Positions 47,833-58,187 of a stretch of DNA of 64,000 nt are shown piece after piece. Positions within the stretch are counted from its first letter, which is position 1, and each line of letters starts with the position of its first letter. The notes beneath the pieces are model-generated. The model made no database searches. It was not told where the DNA came from and saw nothing but the letters and a program-made list of their open reading frames with translations. This DNA comes from Wyeomyia smithii (lineage: Eukaryota; Arthropoda; Insecta; Diptera; Culicidae): NCBI RefSeq assembly GCF_029784165.1, contig NC_073694.1, positions 48,579,674 through 48,643,673 of the forward strand, written 5' to 3'. The translations under genes and the position numbers were made by a program.

Positions 47833-47933
47833 TTTTAAACTGAATTCCAATTAGATAACCTTTACTCACTCATGATTTCGAGCTGACAAAGTTGGGAGTT
47901 TCCAGTCGCGCTGTGAATTCCCTACTGAGAGGA

Positions 47934-48371
47934 TGTATTTGGTACCGATAAGATTCGCCGCTTTAATTCTAGTTCTAACATATTGCGTATGGTGTGATAA
48001 TGTAGAAGGAGGTAGGTAACTTGTAATAACATTCGCTGTTTACTTTCGTTTGAATCTAAATTTTTCTGATCGTGTTTCCTAAAATGTTTTTTTTTTCAGA
48101 AAATCATAACTATCTAGAAACAACATCGGGGTTGCTTCAAACCAACTCCAGCAAACATGAGTCGGTTCCATGTTTTAAAGGATCTCCCAAAGGAATTTTG
48201 GTGTACGATGCAGATGCTAACGACTGGATAGTTAATGTAGTGATAGTTCGAAATCGACAGCAGAATTGTTTACGTGCAAATCCTCATGAACAAAAACCGA
48301 ACATGTCGCAGGAAAAACCTTTTCGTATTTACGATACAGACACTCAGCGTTGGACGGATAGCGGGATTTAA
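47934..48371 (+). CDS. Small secreted repeat protein, paralog 2 (2 exons)
   Basis: Exon 1 47934-48012 (79 bp, the same length as in paralog 1), intron 48013-48099 (GGAG|GTAGGT ... TTTTTTCAG|AA), exon 2 48100-48371 ending TAA; 116 residues to that stop. Signal peptide MYLVPIRFAALILVLTYC. Motif copies VYDADANDWIVNV and IYDTDTQRWTDS. At the TAA (48369-48371) paralog 1 has a sense codon, and where paralog 1 stops (TAG) this gene has TTG. The frame continues open for 94 codons after the TAA and includes a third motif copy. So either the TAA truncates a formerly longer protein or is read through. Confidence 0.75.
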
Positions 48372-48656
48372 GAACAACCACCTATCTCGGTTTTGAGGAA
48401 CCCATCTGAAGTCATTATTGGTCCATTTACTAATCCCAATAGCAACCCAAGAGACCGCATAAAAAGTTTTGCTAGTCCGTTACCTACTTCGACTCTTCGC
48501 TACACGGCCTCGTCCGAAACAACAACAGTAAAGGTTCGTGGTAGAGGATTTCAAGAAACACAGAATATGGGCTCTGGTCGTAAAACGATTCCATTGCTAG
48601 TCTATAATAGTGACACCAAAAAATGGATAACTATTGCCGCCACATCCAATTTTTGA
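48372..48656 (+). pseudogene. In-frame extension of paralog 2 after its stop
   Basis: Same frame as exon 2, 94 sense codons then TGA. It contains a third copy of the motif, LVYNSDTKKWITI, near its end, and basic/Ser/Thr-rich sequence (FASPLPTSTLRY; VKVRGRGFQET). Retention of a motif at the expected kind of position argues that this was coding until recently or still is. It could also be translated by stop readthrough. Confidence 0.6.
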
Positions 48657-48760
48657 TGTGCTTTATTCAACATAACAATTAAAAGAAGAATTTAAAATGG
48701 ATTCATGAAAACATTGTAAGTAACCCGAAATTTTAGAGAATTGATACTATAATTTTACCA

Positions 48761-48766
48761 AATAAA
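48761..48766 (+). terminator. Polyadenylation signal of paralog 2
   Basis: AATAAA followed within 10 nt by TGTGTTTTAT, a GU/U-rich downstream element. It lies after the extended frame, so the transcript would contain both the short and extended readings. Confidence 0.65.
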
Positions 48767-49138
48767 TGTGTTTTATCTTTAAAAATCAGCAAAAGTTGAA
48801 GAATTTAAGTAAAATATAAACAATCTTCCATTACTCAAAAACTACTTCGTGTTCTAAGGTACATTAGCATGTCTGAACAGTATTCTATTGGCGATAAGGA
48901 AATAAAGAAAAATGAAAGAGGAAAAAAAAACGGAATCATTTGAGACCGATAATACTCCAGAATAAACACTAGGCAGAATAACAGAACACAATAACGAATA
49001 TCACTGTTTTGAACAATATGAAGATACATTAGAATGTTGGATTCCTAGTCCATTATTGTGTATATTATGAAACTTTGTTTTTTCGAACTAAATTTCTATT
49101 TTTAACAACGGATTTTACCCGTTAACACACAAGTTTAA
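48767..49138. other. Unassigned spacer
   Basis: No gene or repeat recognised. Confidence 0.4.
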
Positions 49139-49503
49139 TTAAGCAGACAGTATGTGCAGTAGGGAAAGCGAAAAATAAGCGAACTGGAAATATGATACAG
49201 ATTCGGAAAAATATACCGCATCCCGACGGGACATGAACCCGTAATCTCCTTGTCTACGGCATGGTGATTTGACAGCAGTGTGTGTAGTTGGGGATGAGCA
49301 ATAGAATAAGTCGGCAGTGGAATGTGATACGATATAGATTGAGAAACAGTACCGCCGTCCCCCGTAGCTTAATTGGTCAAAACACCATGCCAGAGACAGG
49401 GAGATTGCGGGTCCCGTCGGGATGTGGTATATTTTCTCAAATCTGTATCATATTTCCAGTTTGCTTATTTTTCGCTTTCACTACTGCAAATACTGTCTGC
49501 TTA
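49139..49503. repeat. Head-to-head pair of tRNA-derived SINEs
   Basis: 49139-49250 and 49355-49503 are imperfect reverse complements: TTAAGCAGACAGTATGTGC pairs with the complement at 49503, and both contain CATCCCGACGGGAC or its complement. On the plus strand CCCCGTAGCTTAATTGGTC (A box) and GGAGATTGCGGGTCCCGTC (B-box region, partly lost) show the tRNA origin. The B box relates to the SINE in the hairpin at 41058. Confidence 0.85.
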
Positions 49504-49656
49504 ATGAACCAACCGCAAATAATTAGCAAAATCAAGAACTTCCTGGCAAATTTATCGGCGAAAACGACCTTAGTTTTTGTGGGGGGCATCATCTCTGGAT
49601 ACGGATTATTAGTTATAGTTACGAATTTTGGCGATGTTGTAATCCAAGAGTTCTGA
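49504..49656 (+). CDS. Possible 50-residue single-pass membrane peptide
   Basis: MNQPQIISKIKNFLANLSAK followed by a hydrophobic stretch of about 20 residues (TLVFVGGIISGYGLLVIVT) and a short acidic end; stop TGA. The Met falls just after the SINE pair, and an upstream in-frame extension runs through SINE sequence and is likely noncoding. The amphipathic basic N-terminus plus one helix is gene-like (small mitochondrial or ER membrane proteins look so), but I recognise no family and see no promoter. May be chance. Confidence 0.3.
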   Translation: MNQPQIISKIKNFLANLSAKTTLVFVGGIISGYGLLVIVTNFGDVVIQEF

Positions 49657-50693
49657 ATTTACCCTTATTGTTCTAATTACACTCTAACTCAGCTTTCGAT
49701 CGTAAGTTCATAAATACACAACAATAGAACAGCAACAGTTCTACCACAGACAACAGACATCCAATCTAGAACAACAAACTCCAGAAAACGCAAATTCTTA
49801 CTTGTTTGGAATGCCAACGACATCTTTCTGCAACTTGCGACTTCGACCATTTTAGTGACGGCAACCAAAAAACATCATATCAAGAAGACTGGCATCTCTG
49901 AATTGATCCCACATAAATGACAAGCGTCAAATCAAACAGCGCACTCCATCTATTAAAGGTGGAAGTTTGCTATGAAAGTGCTGGTAATTACATTGCTGCG
50001 AAGACAGAGTGTGCGTATGTGGTGGTCAAGTCTGTGCGTTCGACTTGCGCTCGCATCGCCAGCACATAACTATCATTCGTCAGTTCCACTTTTACTCAAC
50101 AGACTGCACTGCCAAAACTGTCGCTCAATCTCAGGCAGAGTTTTCAGTCTCCTTGGCATGATGTTTTTGGGGCAACGCTGGATTATAGTCAAAGCTGCCA
50201 GACGCATGAAAATTCTTACAGGTTATAGAGTCGCTGTTTTTGTAACGATATAACCCTGATTTTGTGAGGTTTGTGTTTTTTTTTTGAAAACAACACTAAA
50301 ACAAATAAATTTAACGCAAATAAAAACTGGGATTGAATAAAATTGTCCATTGTGTACAAATTACGACTGCTCAAAACTTCTACATTAACAAACGGCAACC
50401 GTTATTATTGCGATTATATCGATAAGAGCTGGAAAACTATCGATTTTATCAAATCATTTACTACCATGTGTTCTTAGCGCCACCATACTGCGTATTGCGA
50501 CATGCTAAAAAAACCGTTGCGTCTCTATACACATGAAGCGAAACTAGCTTGGATGTCTGTTATCTGTGGTTGTACGCTCAGGGGAACGCACATCGTACAC
50601 GGTCGATGAACCCACTTTTAGCGATTGATTTTAGTACCTGATCAGGCCACATCAACAATTTTTAATTTTTAGGTACAAAATAAGTTCCTTCTC
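49657..50693. other. Unassigned spacer
   Basis: A 93-codon plus frame at 49972 has no recognised domain. No repeats identified. Confidence 0.4.
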
Positions 50694-50970
50694 TGGGACA
50701 CCTGAAACAATGTTAAATTCTGAGAGATGGCGCTGTAGTGGTAGTGGTAGTAAATTCGACATTTCTACGAGCATTTTGCTTATTGACCGGAAAAACTGCT
50801 ACGAGTTACCTTGTTTTTATATTATTCTAACTTTCTAGTAGTTACTTTTACTGTATGCAATCTATTTTTATCAAAAAACTTGATTTTCTTATACAACTCC
50901 GTTGACTCAATATAGTAGTACAGCAAAATCAAGTTTTTTGATAAAAATAGATTGAATATAGTAACAGTAA

Positions 50971-51950
50971 GGGCATCTTCAGCGGTGGTCTATAAGGCAA
51001 TCCACGGGTGACGTTTTTTTGCTTGTACGTTTGTTATTGTTGCTGTTTTTCAAGCTGCAAAATCAAAACACGACCAAAACCGAAATCTTTTAATGTCGGC
51101 AATAATATCAAAAGTGATTTTATATTGTTGTATTTAGGATTGGCACTCGCGATACTAGAGCTACCGATCGGATAACATTTGTTTTTCACGCTTCTGGATC
51201 CGGATTGCGTCCAAGTTGAGACCGATCGAGCGGATCGAACATACATGAAACTGTCATAAGTTGAAAACAGACTGAAATCAGCTGATCGCAACTGTCTCGT
51301 GGATTGCCTTATTTTTGAAACAACTTTATACTAGATTTACACCAGCGAAACCTAAATAGAACCAGCTAATATAGACCAAATTTTCGTTCTCCGCACCGGT
51401 GTTGTATATCTTGTTGTTTTAAACCGTTGACATCTGTCACACTGTCAACAATTCAATACCCCATGCTATCAGTGAATGAGACTTGTAATAATAAAAAAAC
51501 ACTCAATATTTAACAAACGGAAATTCGATAATTTTTACGCACATTAAACAATTACTTTGGCAAGACACTTTATATCCACAAGACTTTATGGATTATGGAT
51601 TTATTCTCCTTCAGAAAAGCCACAAAAATGAATTGTGAGTTGTCATAAAAATCTTTGTTTTGTTTATTCCCCAACACTCGCAAAATGCTTATATGGAAAT
51701 AGCCAAAAATGAGGTATTCAATTGAAATATGACATTTTCCCACCTATTGGCAGCGTACAAAGGGTTTTAAAACGATCTATTTCTTGTTCCAAAAAGTGAC
51801 AAAAATAGACCAAAACGTATACCAGTTTCAAATTTTTTTAATTTAGATCTGGTATAAAACAAAATTTACACCACCGGTGCAGCAGTGAATTTGAGTTTGT
51901 TCCAAAAAAATAGAACAAAACAACGATTTGGACTACCGCTGAAGATGCCC
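50971..51950. mobile_element. Harbinger-like non-autonomous element
   Basis: GGGCATCTTCAGCGG and its complement end the element; TAA is duplicated (50968-50970, 51951-51953). Three-base TWA duplications are typical of PIF/Harbinger. No transposase seen. About 665 bp without the MITE nested at 50995-51309. Confidence 0.8.
50995..51309. mobile_element. 315-bp TA-flanked MITE nested in the Harbinger-like element
   Basis: AGGCAATCCACG ends, TA on both sides (50993-50994, 51310-51311), suggestive of Tc1/mariner-type mobilisation. The 85-codon minus frame inside is not recognisable as protein. Confidence 0.7.
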
Positions 51951-52193
51951 TAAGTACTAGAAAGTTAGAATAATATAAAAACAGAGTAACTAGTAGCAGT
52001 TTTTCTGGTCATTAATAGGGATACCATCTGGTTCGAGTTTAAAATCAGGACACCTTTAATTTTGGCACAAATTTAATCTAATATAAACTAGCAAACCGGC
52101 ACTACCGGGCGGGATTCATGGGTGCCCGCGCCACCACGGATCAGATATTCGCGGATCAGATGCCGCGAATACAACGTGCCCACACATCATTAG

Positions 52194-52345
52194 TTTATCG
52201 ATTTTAAATCGACGTACGACACAATCGATCGAGACCAGCTATGGCAAATTATGCACGACTACGGATTTCCAGACAAACTGACGCGGTTGGTCAAAGCGAC
52301 GATGGATCGAGTGATGTGTGTAGCAGTGCTGATAAAAGTCATTTT
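52194..52345 (+). pseudogene. Short non-LTR RT fragment inside the hAT-like element
   Basis: FIDFKSTYDTIDRDQLW (RT motif A) and HDYGFPDKLTRLVKATMDRV in one open frame, about 50 codons, then similarity ends. It resembles the family of the relic at 41340-42300. Confidence 0.75.
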
Positions 52346-52887
52346 CCCCAGCAAAATTCTTCGAAAATTACAGCCAATCATTTTCAATTTTCACTTCCAA
52401 CGATCGCAGCACACTTTCAGATACACTAGATTTTCGTCCTAGTAACATGCTGTTATACTCATATGAAATAGATCGCGCGCATCGTTCACGGTTACGGAAT
52501 AAAATTTGACGACAAATCCAACCAAATGATCTTCACTTCAAAGCGAAAAAGAAAAACAAACAGTCCACTCAACCAAAATGAACTTCACCGAAACACTTCA
52601 CTGACACTGACCGATGCCTTGACAATCTTCGTTAACTGATAAACTGATTTTGTTGTCTTGCTTTCATCGCATGAAATATAATGAGGTGTTTTGACAGTTG
52701 ACTTCCATGCTAAAAGCGCTCGGGACTGTTTGGTAAGGTAAACTAGCAAACCAAGAAAAAATCGCTCTAATACAATTTCGTACTATTGCTTCTTATGAGA
52801 TGGTACAAAAAATTTGGATGTTTTCACAAAGTTCTTCAATAAAAAGATGTCAAATTCATCTACTATTACTAAACTATACATTGTTAG

Positions 52888-53140
52888 TGTTCGCGCAACA
52901 TCTCTGGATGACCCCCATTCGTGCAGTTTACCCATGCAGCTAATCTATTTTATCCACGGTTGATAGAACGATAACACCGTTTCTGCCCATCTATAGTTGT
53001 GCCACTTTAGACTTCCTGATCTCGTTCGCAGATAGTTAATAAAACCTAATTACTACTTCAGTATACACGCGTTTTTTTCTAACCGTGGCCATTCCGGGTT
53101 TTCAAGAGACTTTCGCATTTTTCGGGCTCTGGCCACTCCA
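52888..53140 (+). repeat. 5' LTR of the Bel/Pao element (253 bp)
   Basis: Starts TGTTCGCGC and ends CCACTCCA (TG...CA). Preceded by GTTAG (52883-52887), which recurs after the 3' LTR: a 5-bp target duplication. Differs from the 3' LTR by about four substitutions and a 7-bp duplication. Confidence 0.95.
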
Positions 53141-53145
53141 TAAAT

Positions 53146-53163
53146 TGGTCCTTCGAACCGGAT
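53146..53163 (+). other. tRNA-primer binding site (tRNA-Tyr-like)
   Basis: TGGTCCTTCGAACCGGAT, 5 nt after the LTR. Its complement fits a tRNA 3' end with the CCTTCGA acceptor stem known from insect tRNA-Tyr, with one mismatch to what I recall. Confidence 0.7.
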
Positions 53164-53282
53164 CGGGCCGCCGGTAAACCATAAGTGCGTATTTTATCCA
53201 CTATTTATTTCCGGGTCGCGATTCGCAAACGAGTGTCAGAGTGCGGTTAGAATAGCACCTCAGAACGTGTTAGACAATATTA

Positions 53283-55307
53283 GTGAATATGGATAAACTT
53301 TTACGTGAGCGAAAATCACTAGATGCGCGACTTAATCGAGTATCTCTAAACTATGAGCAACTTCGTAAAAACGCAGATCTAGACGAGATTGACATCCAGA
53401 CGGAGTTAGATAACCTCCTCGAAATTTGGAAGCTTTATTTATCTGTTCACAAGCGTATGGTGGACTGTTCCAGTGATGAGGAGATGAACGAGGTGCTTGA
53501 GCATCAGTCGGTATTTAAGGGACAATTTTCTACACTAAAAAGTTCCCTGTTGAAGCTCCGAAAACGGTTCGACTTTTCGTCGACACGCCATGATGCCGCT
53601 CTGTCGCAAGACAATGGGGACGCTATTCGTATTTTGGCAGAGCAACAAGCTGAATTCATGCGACTTATTTCCAGCAATCTTAATACATCAGTGAATGTAT
53701 CCCAACCATCCGCTGTTCCAGTGCAAAACATCGTTCCTCATACGGATATCAAGCTACCGCGTATGAATTTACCTACCTTTAGCGGCGAAATTCTCGAATG
53801 GCCGTCCTTTTTCGACCTATTCGACAGTGCAGTGCATAAAAATGCGACTCTTCATGATAGTCAGAAGCTCTACTTCCTTAAGACAAATCTTGTTGGCGAA
53901 GCAGCGGCTTTACTATCGCATTTACGAATCGAAGATGCCAACTATAGGCCCGCGTTAGAAAAATTAAAGGAGCGATACAACAAACCACTCGAGATTGCTG
54001 CGCACCACATTCATCGGTTTTTATCTCAGCAACCTATGACGTCACCATCTGCAGCCGGCTTACGCACATTACATGTGTCCGATGTGTCCGATGAAGTAAT
54101 TAGAGCACTGAAAGCCATGAACCAAGAAGGGAGAGATGTTTGGTTACTGTATATTCTGACCGAAAAACTTGATCCAGAAACCAAGCAGCTTTGGTGTCGT
54201 AAAAGGTCAGAGTTAAGGGATGAGGGGATTACTTTGGAAAATTTCCTGAAATTTGTAGATGCACAGAGCGGTGCACTCAAAATCGTTACAGCATTTCGAC
54301 CGAGAAAGCCGATGTACTCAATGCCCAACAAAACGTTCTCCCGAAGCCCAACAACACTGGTTGCAACCGGACAGCAGTCACTCTCATCCGTGTGCGTTTT
54401 TTGTACAAAATCACCACATCAGTTGTATCAGTGTGGTAAGTTTCTGCACGCGAAACCTAGTGATCGACTTATTTTTATCCGTAGGCAAAACCTTTGTGAG
54501 AATTGCCTTAAGCAGCATAATGGAGAACCCTGCCAATCCGGCAACTGCCGAATATGTAATCTCGCACATCACACTCGCCTACACGACGCTTTGCAACTAC
54601 CAAGACCGTCAATGCAAGGTAGTGCCACTGATGCCATAAACGGTGCTTATGGGCCAGCAACCATGTCACAAGCGCTAATTTCATCATTAAATTTGGCGAC
54701 AGACTTAGCAGACACGAATGTCCAGTTGTTAACTGCCACTATAAACGTTTTCGACAAATTAGGGCGTCCACATGCCTGCCGAGCAGTTCTGGACTACGCA
54801 TCTCATACGAGCTACATCACCGAGGATTTGTGCGCAAAGTTAGATTTACCCACATCGGAAGTTGACTTCGAATTTGGGGGAATTACTGGTTCCTCTAATC
54901 ATGCGAATCGTGGAACGCTAGTAACATTCGGCTCTCGCTGCTCAGACTACCAGAACGTAGTACCCTGTATTGTTCTACGACGTATTACGTCTGATTTACC
55001 GCTTAAACCGGTTAATATCACTGACTGGCCAATTCCTAAGACAATTAATTTGGCCGATCCACAATTTCATCACCCGGGAAAGATCAGCATATTGCTTGGC
55101 AAAAAACTGTTCTTTCATTTGCTGGAACTAGGTACAATTCAACTTGATTTTGATGGTCGTCTTCCCGTGTTACAAAATACTAAGCTTGGCTGGGTAGTCT
55201 CTGGCGGATTCGAGAGTAGTGAACAAAACAATTGTGTTTCATCTCATGTTTACTCACAATTTCAAATGACCATCTGTCTGATCAGCTTCGTGCATTCTGG
55301 GAGCTAG
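53283..55307 (+). CDS. Bel/Pao gag-protease
   Basis: 674 codons from the first ATG after the leader. Residues about 1-110 are charged and probably coiled-coil; about 160-310 carry the retrotransposon capsid-like region (LPTFSGEILEWPSFFDLFDS); C371-x2-C then a Cys/His cluster to about 440 is the zinc-binding segment; about 485-650 is the A17-type aspartic protease. At the presumed active site the sequence is LDYASH (D504), where the family usually has D-S-G/A-S, so the Ser after the catalytic Asp is replaced by Tyr. The last ~15 codons are out of frame: a frameshift near 55255 separates it from pol. Confidence 0.9.
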   Translation: MNMDKLLRERKSLDARLNRVSLNYEQLRKNADLDEIDIQTELDNLLEIWKLYLSVHKRMVDCSSDEEMNEVLEHQSVFKGQFSTLKSSLLKLRKRFDFSSTRHDAALSQDNGDAIRILAEQQAEFMRLISSNLNTSVNVSQPSAVPVQNIVPHTDIKLPRMNLPTFSGEILEWPSFFDLFDSAVHKNATLHDSQKLYFLKTNLVGEAAALLSHLRIEDANYRPALEKLKERYNKPLEIAAHHIHRFLSQQPMTSPSAAGLRTLHVSDVSDEVIRALKAMNQEGRDVWLLYILTEKLDPETKQLWCRKRSELRDEGITLENFLKFVDAQSGALKIVTAFRPRKPMYSMPNKTFSRSPTTLVATGQQSLSSVCVFCTKSPHQLYQCGKFLHAKPSDRLIFIRRQNLCENCLKQHNGEPCQSGNCRICNLAHHTRLHDALQLPRPSMQGSATDAINGAYGPATMSQALISSLNLATDLADTNVQLLTATINVFDKLGRPHACRAVLDYASHTSYITEDLCAKLDLPTSEVDFEFGGITGSSNHANRGTLVTFGSRCSDYQNVVPCIVLRRITSDLPLKPVNITDWPIPKTINLADPQFHHPGKISILLGKKLFFHLLELGTIQLDFDGRLPVLQNTKLGWVVSGGFESSEQNNCVSSHVYSQFQMTICLISFVHSGS

Positions 55308-56482
55308 AAGAGTGTGCGCATTCGTCCCCACACTATAACGAAGAAGAGAAACGATGCGAAGAGCATTTCGCTAAACACACCACTCGTGATCAATCTGGAA
55401 GGTTCATTGTTCGGCTACCGTATTCGGAGAATCTTTCGTCACTCGGAAAGTCAAGGGAAATTGCGGAGAAGAGATTTTTTCATCTTGAGCGAAAATTAGA
55501 AAGGAATGCTCATCTTAAACAGCAATATCATTCTTTCATACGAGCGTATGTTAATCTAAATCATATGAGCCCTGCCAGTATCTCAAGTGAGAATTGTGTT
55601 TTTCTTCCGCATCACTGTGTCATTAAGAATGATAGCACCACAACGAAATGCAGGGTAGTCTTCGACGCCTCATCTAAAACTAGTAACGGCAAATCTCTGA
55701 ATGACATTCTCCTTACTGGCCCTGTGCTGCAAGACTCTCTGATGGACATACTATTGCGTTTTCGATTTTCAGCAGTCGTATTAGCCGGAGATGTGAAACA
55801 AATGTATAGAATGGTGCAGCTAGGAGATGAAGATCGAAATGCCATTAGGATTTTGTGGCGGTGGTTCAAAGGTGAACCCCTGCAGGAATATTGTTTGAAC
55901 ACCGTTACGTATGGCACTAAGAGCGCCTCGTATTAAGCAACAAAATGTGTTCAACAGCTACTACTATCATATGCAGACCAGTTTCCCCCAACAGTCGAAA
56001 TAGCAACAAAGGGAATTTACGTAGACGACGTGCTAACAGGCGCTGACTCCATTGAAGATGCCAAGCAGCTTCGGCGAGAGCTTTCCTACATATTTTCCGG
56101 TGGCGGTTTCCACTTGCGCAAGTGGGCATCCAACAGAGTTGAAGCCTTGGAAGGAATACCACCTGTTGGAAACAAACGAAAAACGCTACCCCGCTTGGAG
56201 TTATGCGCAGCGGTAATTCTTGCTCGTCTAATTAAGAACGTGTTAGCAGCCATCAATCAACCTTTTTTCGAAATACATGCTTGGGTAGATTCGAGTGTCG
56301 TCCTTGCCTGGTTGAATGGAGGTGCATCCCGATGGAAAACGTTCGTTGCAAATCGAGTGGCAGAAATCACCACATATTTAGCAGCAGTAAATTGGAGTCA
56401 CATCGACTCTGAGAGAAATCCTGCTGACGTTATCTCACGAGGGGCTTCACCAGAGCAAATTAAACACAGTACTTTGTGGTGA
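55260..56482 (+). pseudogene. Bel/Pao RT and RNase H region, broken
   Basis: Frame +2 relative to gag. FWELEECAHSS begins the linker, VVFDASSKTSNGKSLNDIL is the RT start, LAGDVKQMYRMV holds catalytic motif A, and YVDDVLTGA (56018-56029) motif C. PRLELCAAVILARL, WVDSSVVLAWL and NPADVISRGASP mark the RNase H-like segment. A TAA at 55934-55936 lies between RT motifs A and C, and a TGA at 56480-56482 ends the region (a Trp-like context). Normal Bel/Pao elements have one continuous pol frame. Confidence 0.9.
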
Positions 56483-58187
56483 AATGGTCCACCATGGAAT
56501 CTTACTAGCGAGCACGGTAATTCGATCAGTTTCTCTGCATTAACCAACACTGATAAGCAGCAAATCGATCGGGAGGAAAGATCGATACCTATTTCTCTCA
56601 TCAGTGTCTACGAAAATCTGTTTCTGGATGAAATGTTAGCTCGATTTCATACAAATCTCACCATGCTTCTTCGGGTAACTGCTCGTATAATTCGCCTCGT
56701 TTCTATCGATCCTCAAAACTCTCCACGGCTGCTTCCTAACGAACTCGAACGAGCTCAAACAATATACCTCCTTCACGTTCAACAGAAGCATTTCCACGGA
56801 GATCGGGAGCGTCTACGTCAAAGGGGAGAAGTTAGCTCATCTAGCAATCTGCATAAATTGAAGCCGTTCTTTGACCGAAACGGTGTGCTTAGGGTGGGCG
56901 GTAGATTGCGACAATCGGGACTTAGCTACGATATGCGTCATCCTATATTATTACCTCGTCATTCTATTTTTACCTCATTGATCTTAACCCATGATCACAT
57001 CACACATCATCACTGTGGTCCGCAAACTCTTCTTTCAATATCCCGCAGACGTTTCTGGATAGTCAGGGGAGCTAGTGCAGCTAGAAAAATCTACCGCCAA
57101 TGTGTGACCTGCGCTCGCGCTAGACCAATACCTTTGGCTCAGCAAATGGGCCAGCTACCATCCGAACGAGTTCAACCCAATCCACCGTTTGCAATTACCG
57201 GCGTGGACTATGCGGGACCAGTCAGTATTGTTAGCCGAAGAACCAGAGGAGCAAAGCAAAGTAAAGGATACATAGCACTATTCGTCTGCTTCTCAACTAA
57301 AGCAGTTCATATGGAAGCCGTGTCTGATCTCACTACTACAGGATTCTTAGCTGCATTCACACGCTTCTATAGTCGGTATGGTTTGCCAGCGAAAATGTTT
57401 TCGGACAATGCGACGACGTTTCGTGCAGCAGCTAAGCATCTGCGAGAAATGTACAATCTGATCAATTCCTCGCAACACAATGATGATGGTAATCGACTTC
57501 ATGACCGATAAGGGCGTGGAGTGGAATTTCATCCCTGCTCACTCACCACACCATGGAGGAATATGGGAATCGGCAATTAAGGTTGCAAAGCAACACTTAG
57601 CTAAAATTACTAGTAATTATATTTTTACATTCGAGGAGCTATCAACCTTGATTGCGCAAGTAGCTGCCACCATGAACTCGAGACCTATCACACCCATTTC
57701 GGATTGCCCAATGGATGCACAACCGCTCACGCCTGCTCACCTACTCATCGGGCGAGCGCTTACAACTGTCCCCATCAACATGTTGGAGCGCCAGATCACA
57801 TCCATGTCACGATGGCAGTTTATTCAGCGCCTTTCGCAGGAGTTTCGCAGTAGATGGCAGAGGGAATACGTACTTTCTTTGCAGCGAATGACGAAGTGGC
57901 AGCGATCATCTTCAAATGTGGCCATTGGAGATGTTGTTCTTTTAGTGGATGGTGAATCCAAACCAACGCAGTGGCCGTTAGGAAGAATTGTTGAAACCTT
58001 TCCAGAAGAAGATGGACTTATCAGGGTTGTTGAGGTTAAAACATGTAGTGGTAGCACTCGACGCGACGTAAGAAAGTTAAAGGTTATACCCTTAGACGTT
58101 GATGAGTTTGTGCCTAGAAGACTGAGATCTGAAATTCCCGGAGGGATTTCGGTGGGCGGTTTATGTTCGCGCAACATCTCTGGATGA
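56483..58187 (+). pseudogene. Bel/Pao integrase region, broken
   Basis: HDHITHHHCG and QCVTCARARP form the HH-CC finger. TGVDYAGPVSI and FSDNATTF carry the two catalytic Asp residues, and HGGIWESAIK the Glu, so the DDE set is present. A frameshift near 57480-57510 falls between the second Asp and the Glu. The last stretch (QRMTKWQRSSSNVAIGDVVLL, GRIVETFP) is the usual C-terminal domain, and its stop lies 24 bp inside the 3' LTR. No envelope follows. Confidence 0.9.

Noticed and set aside
55260..58187. Env gene in the Bel/Pao element
   Set aside because: The region after gag is fully accounted for by RT, RNase H and integrase; no signal peptide or membrane segment follows.
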